From Jezberella montanilacus (GTDB lineage: Bacteria; Pseudomonadota; Gammaproteobacteria; Burkholderiales; Burkholderiaceae_B), in contig NZ_PVTV01000001.1 in the NCBI RefSeq assembly GCF_003003055.1, positions 1 to 64,000 of the forward strand: DNA of 64,000 bases. The letters are read 5' to 3'. Position numbers and translations under genes: made by a program. The notes below the pieces were generated by a model. The model did no database searches. It was given only the letters and a program-made list of their open reading frames with translations, and was not told the origin of the DNA. This document shows, piece by piece, positions 61,137 through 64,000 of the stretch (position 1 is the stretch's first letter; the number at the start of each line of letters is the position of its first letter).

Positions 61137-62050
61137 TGAAGCCCCTGTTTGACAAGATTTGGGACAGCGATTTTGTCTGGTCGTGGCGGCATTCCCCAGT
61201 CGCAATCACTGCGACGCTGATTTTGTCTGCTCTGTTAGTGTGTTCGGTGGGAGCCACTTGGATTGCCCCCTATGATCCTTTTGATCTGGGCACGCTTAAT
61301 TTGCTTGACGCGTTAAAGCCGCCGATATGGTCACCTGACGGTACCGCTGACTATTTGCTTGGGACAGATGGACAAGGTCGAGATATCCTGTCCGCACTCA
61401 TGTACGGGATGAGATCGTCCTTATTGATCGGGGCAGGGGCGGTGATTGGTGCAATGGCATTGGGTATCTCATTGGGCTTAATCGCTGGGTATGCGGGGGG
61501 GGCTGTTGATTCAACCATTATGCGTATCGCCGATGTTCAGTTGTCATTTCCCGCCATCCTGATCGCCTTGCTGATCGATGGTATCGCTCGTGCCGTATTT
61601 CCGGGTAACTTGCATGAAATCATCGCCTTCCCGGTTCTGATATGTGCCATTGCTCTAGCTGGTTGGCCGCAATATGCCCGGACGGTCAGAGGCTCAACCA
61701 TGGTCGAAAAAAACCGCGAATATGTCCAAGCGGCACGAATCATCGGAATTTCTACGCCGGTCATTATGTTCAGGCATGTTTTGCCCAACGTTCTGGGACC
61801 CGTGCTTGTATTGGCAACCGTGCATCTAGCCACGGCAATCATCACAGAAGCAACATTATCTTTTTTGGGGGTCGGCGTACCTGCGACGACGCCTTCTTTG
61901 GGTACCTTGATCCGAATCGGTAATGATTTTCTTTTTTCAGGCGAGTGGTGGATCACAATATTTCCTGGTGCTGCGCTGGTGCTATTGGTGCTCTCGGTCA
62001 ACTTATTGGGCGATTGGTTGCGTGACGCCCTCAATCCGCGTCTGAATTGA
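61136..62050 (+). CDS. Peptide-type ABC transporter permease (DppC-like)
   Basis: The 304-residue protein has the DppC layout: an N-terminal helix (about residues 20-42), APYDPFDLGTLN, then LGTDGQGRDILSALMYG near 78-94, five further helices and the EAA loop YVQAARIIGISTPVIMFRHVLPN near 198-220. Its ATG overlaps the DppB-like stop, and its TGA overlaps the next start (TTGA), showing tight coupling. Confidence 0.93.
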   Translation: MKPLFDKIWDSDFVWSWRHSPVAITATLILSALLVCSVGATWIAPYDPFDLGTLNLLDALKPPIWSPDGTADYLLGTDGQGRDILSALMYGMRSSLLIGAGAVIGAMALGISLGLIAGYAGGAVDSTIMRIADVQLSFPAILIALLIDGIARAVFPGNLHEIIAFPVLICAIALAGWPQYARTVRGSTMVEKNREYVQAARIIGISTPVIMFRHVLPNVLGPVLVLATVHLATAIITEATLSFLGVGVPATTPSLGTLIRIGNDFLFSGEWWITIFPGAALVLLVLSVNLLGDWLRDALNPRLN

Positions 62051-63027
62051 GTCAGCCCATGCAACCTGTTCTCGAACTCAAAAACCTAAGTGTCGAGTTC
62101 CCCTCGCGGCGAGGGACTTTGAAAGCACTGAACGACGTATCGTTTGCGATTGCTCCTGGAGAAGTGCTAGGGGTGGTGGGTGAGTCTGGTGCGGGTAAAT
62201 CACTCACTGGTGCGGCCATCATTGGTTTGCTTGAACCGCCTGGGCGCATTTCGTCGGGTGAGGTCTGGGTGTCTGGCCGTCGAATCGACCAGTTTTCTGA
62301 CGATCAGATGCGGTCGGTCAGGGGGCGCGAGATCGGTGCTATTTTTCAAGATCCACTGACATCGCTCAATCCACTGTACAGCGTGGGGCAACAATTAACC
62401 GAGACGATCGAGACCCATTTGCCTCTGACGCGGTCTCAGGCGCGTCAGCGCGCCATTGAACTGCTTGAATCGACTGGCATCCCAGCGGCGAGAGAACGTA
62501 TTGATCATTACCCACATCAATTCTCAGGTGGTATGCGGCAACGAGTTGTCATTGCTCTGGCTTTAGCCGCAGAACCAAAATTGATTGTCGCCGATGAGCC
62601 AACCACTGCGCTTGATGTGTCGATACAAGCACAGATTATCGATTTACTGAAAAAGGTATGCAGAGAGAACGGTGCCGCCGTGATGCTCATCACGCATGAT
62701 ATGGGCGTGATAGCCGAGACTGCCGACCGGGTAGTGGTGATGTATGCCGGCCGCGTCATAGAAGAAGGGAGGGTGGGCGATTTGATTGGCGAACCCAAGC
62801 ATCCCTACACAGCAGGCTTGATGGGTGCTATCCCTTCGATTCATCTCGATGTTGAGCGCTTAGCTCAGATAGACGGATCCATGCCGCGATTAAATGCTAT
62901 CCCCGTTGGCTGCGCCTTTAACCCAAGATGCCAACAGGTGATGTCAATTTGTAAAGTGGATCAACCAACGTTGTTTCAAACCAGTACTTCACGCGCAGCT
63001 TGCTGGTTGCACAAGGAGCTGTCGTGA
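62047..63027 (+). CDS. Peptide-type ABC transporter ATP-binding protein (DppD-like)
   Basis: The 326-residue ATPase has Walker A GESGAGKS near residue 42, the signature FSGGMRQR near 159, Walker B IVADEPTTALD near 180 and the oligopeptide-transporter C-terminal region with the cysteines in GCAFNPRCQQVMSICK near 285-300. The TTG start overlaps the DppC-like stop; an ATG four codons later (MQPVLELKN) is an alternative. It forms a heterodimer with the next ATPase. Confidence 0.93.
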   Translation: MSQPMQPVLELKNLSVEFPSRRGTLKALNDVSFAIAPGEVLGVVGESGAGKSLTGAAIIGLLEPPGRISSGEVWVSGRRIDQFSDDQMRSVRGREIGAIFQDPLTSLNPLYSVGQQLTETIETHLPLTRSQARQRAIELLESTGIPAARERIDHYPHQFSGGMRQRVVIALALAAEPKLIVADEPTTALDVSIQAQIIDLLKKVCRENGAAVMLITHDMGVIAETADRVVVMYAGRVIEEGRVGDLIGEPKHPYTAGLMGAIPSIHLDVERLAQIDGSMPRLNAIPVGCAFNPRCQQVMSICKVDQPTLFQTSTSRAACWLHKELS

Positions 63028-64000
63028 TCACAGATCACCAGGACTCGACCGCCAAGCGTGATCACGTGCTGATTGAAGTCACTGACGCAGCTCGCTGGTT
63101 CGATGTGTCGCCGGCGTGGATTGAGAGAGTTTTCGCCGGCAAGCCTCGTGTGAGCCTAAAAGCGGTTGATGGTGTGTCGTTCACTATACGCAAAGGCGAG
63201 ACGCTTGCGTTGGTTGGCGAGTCGGGTTGCGGTAAGTCAACCTTGGCGCGTTTACTGGTTGGTCTCTATCCGCTGACGAGGGGGCAAATCACATTTGATG
63301 GTGAATCGTTAAATCGTATGCAGCAGTCAGGCGGCTTGGCGATGCGCAAACGTTTGCAAATGATTTTTCAAGATCCTTACGCAAGCTTAAATCCGCGCTG
63401 GCGGGTCGGTCGAATCATTGCAGAGCCTATGCTGGCGCATACGGACTTGACCCCAGCTCAGCGCGCAGAACGAGTCAACGAACTTCTCTCTCAGGTCGGC
63501 TTGCATCCCACGGATTCAAACCGCTATCCACATCAGTTTTCAGGTGGTCAACGACAGCGGATTTCGATTGCACGTGCCCTGGCGGTTAACCCTGAGTTCT
63601 TAGTGTGTGACGAACCAACATCTGCACTGGATGTATCGGTTCAGGCACAAGTGCTCAACATCATGAAGGATTTGCAGCGACGGCTGGGTTTGACCTATTT
63701 ATTCATCTCTCATAATCTCGCAGTCGTGCACCACATGGCCGACAGGGTGGGTGTGATGTATTTAGGGCGGATTGTGGAGATTGCCGACAGGGATGAATTG
63801 TTTAAGCATCCTAAACATCCTTACACGCGGATGTTGCTGGCCGCGATTCCCGACATCTCAGGGCAAGGATTAGCACGCACAGCCGTGTTGGGTGAAGTCC
63901 CTAATCCACTCAACCCACCTTCGGGTTGCACTTTTCATCCGCGGTGCCCTTATGCGCGAGATAAATGCAAACAGGACGCGCCGGCCTTGGCTAAATTTGA
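63024..64000 (+). CDS. Peptide-type ABC transporter ATP-binding protein (DppF-like), 3' end beyond the window
   Basis: A GTG overlapping the previous stop opens a frame that runs uninterrupted to the window edge (325 codons). The translation has Walker A GESGCGKSTLARLL near residue 70, the signature FSGGQRQRISIARAL near 173-187, Walker B CDEPTSALDVSVQAQ near 194-208 and the C-terminal SGCTFHPRCPYARDKC cysteine region near 300. It is the second ATPase of the dpp-like operon. Only the last few residues are missing, judging from the family length. Confidence 0.92.
   Translation, partial: MITDHQDSTAKRDHVLIEVTDAARWFDVSPAWIERVFAGKPRVSLKAVDGVSFTIRKGETLALVGESGCGKSTLARLLVGLYPLTRGQITFDGESLNRMQQSGGLAMRKRLQMIFQDPYASLNPRWRVGRIIAEPMLAHTDLTPAQRAERVNELLSQVGLHPTDSNRYPHQFSGGQRQRISIARALAVNPEFLVCDEPTSALDVSVQAQVLNIMKDLQRRLGLTYLFISHNLAVVHHMADRVGVMYLGRIVEIADRDELFKHPKHPYTRMLLAAIPDISGQGLARTAVLGEVPNPLNPPSGCTFHPRCPYARDKCKQDAPALAKF

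Overview
The window looks like a chromosomal segment of a betaproteobacterium of the order Burkholderiales, most likely family Alcaligenaceae (relatives of Bordetella, Advenella and Orrella). The basis is conserved gene order together with the protein sequences: queA-tgt-yajC-secD-secF, miaB-ybeZ-ybeY-corC-lnt, tkt-gap-pgk, fba-purC-purE-purK, the DUF883/YqjE/YqjK trio, and a tandem double-length UvrA. GC content appears moderate (low fifties by eye). I see no rRNA, CRISPR array, insertion sequence, integrase or phage module, and no gap between genes longer than about 200 bases.

Left part (1-12.7 kb) is almost entirely on the minus strand. A tRNA operon (Ala-Glu-Asp) lies downstream of a clear sigma-70-type promoter. 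Then come the miaB-ybeZ-ybeY-corC-lnt-acyltransferase operon (tRNA thiomethylation, RNA/ribosome quality, lipoprotein maturation) and the queA-tgt-yajC-secD-secF operon (queuosine and the Sec accessory complex). From 12.7 to 30.4 kb the strands alternate: PBP4 (dacB), a small membrane-stress-type trio, ubiD, a lytic transglycosylase, an aminotransferase, an FAD-oxidase-like protein, the malic enzyme maeB, a barstar-like protein, rsmE, then tkt, gap and pgk of central carbon metabolism, a cupin, mogA and a methyltransferase. From 30.4 to 35.9 kb a plus-strand run carries fba, purC, purE, purK, a Sua5-type tRNA-modification enzyme and alkB.

From 46.9 down to 35.9 kb the minus strand carries a long co-directional run: MFS transporter, ChaC-like cyclotransferase, pdxH, flavin reductase, L-2-hydroxyglutarate-oxidase-like flavoprotein, purU, AidB-like acyl-CoA dehydrogenase, CaiB/BaiF CoA-transferase, a ThDP enzyme and glutaryl-CoA dehydrogenase. 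The CoA-transferase plus glutaryl-CoA dehydrogenase point to glutarate (lysine/tryptophan) breakdown. A perfect 17-bp palindrome sits just before pdxH at the head of its tightest part. On the plus strand, 47-51.3 kb holds tcdA and a small cluster for 2-hydroxy/oxo acids (FMN hydroxyacid oxidase, RraA-like lyase, D-2-hydroxyacid dehydrogenase) with a small membrane protein. The 1870-residue UvrA follows on the minus strand. A 43-residue basic protein gene, a family-2 glycosyltransferase and a dipeptide-type ABC transporter operon (dppABCDF-like, last gene cut by the window end) complete the window.

The window is mainly housekeeping DNA. I did not find an unmistakably new multi-gene system. The most interesting leftovers are the small basic ORF and operator-like repeats at 57.1-57.3 kb, the organisation of the glutarate-linked operon and its palindrome, hairpins placed at gene starts (secD, purC, dppB, the glycosyltransferase), and an FAD-oxidase-like protein with a twin-arginine-like N-terminus. 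Starts differ from the longest open frame in many genes; the reason is given in each entry.
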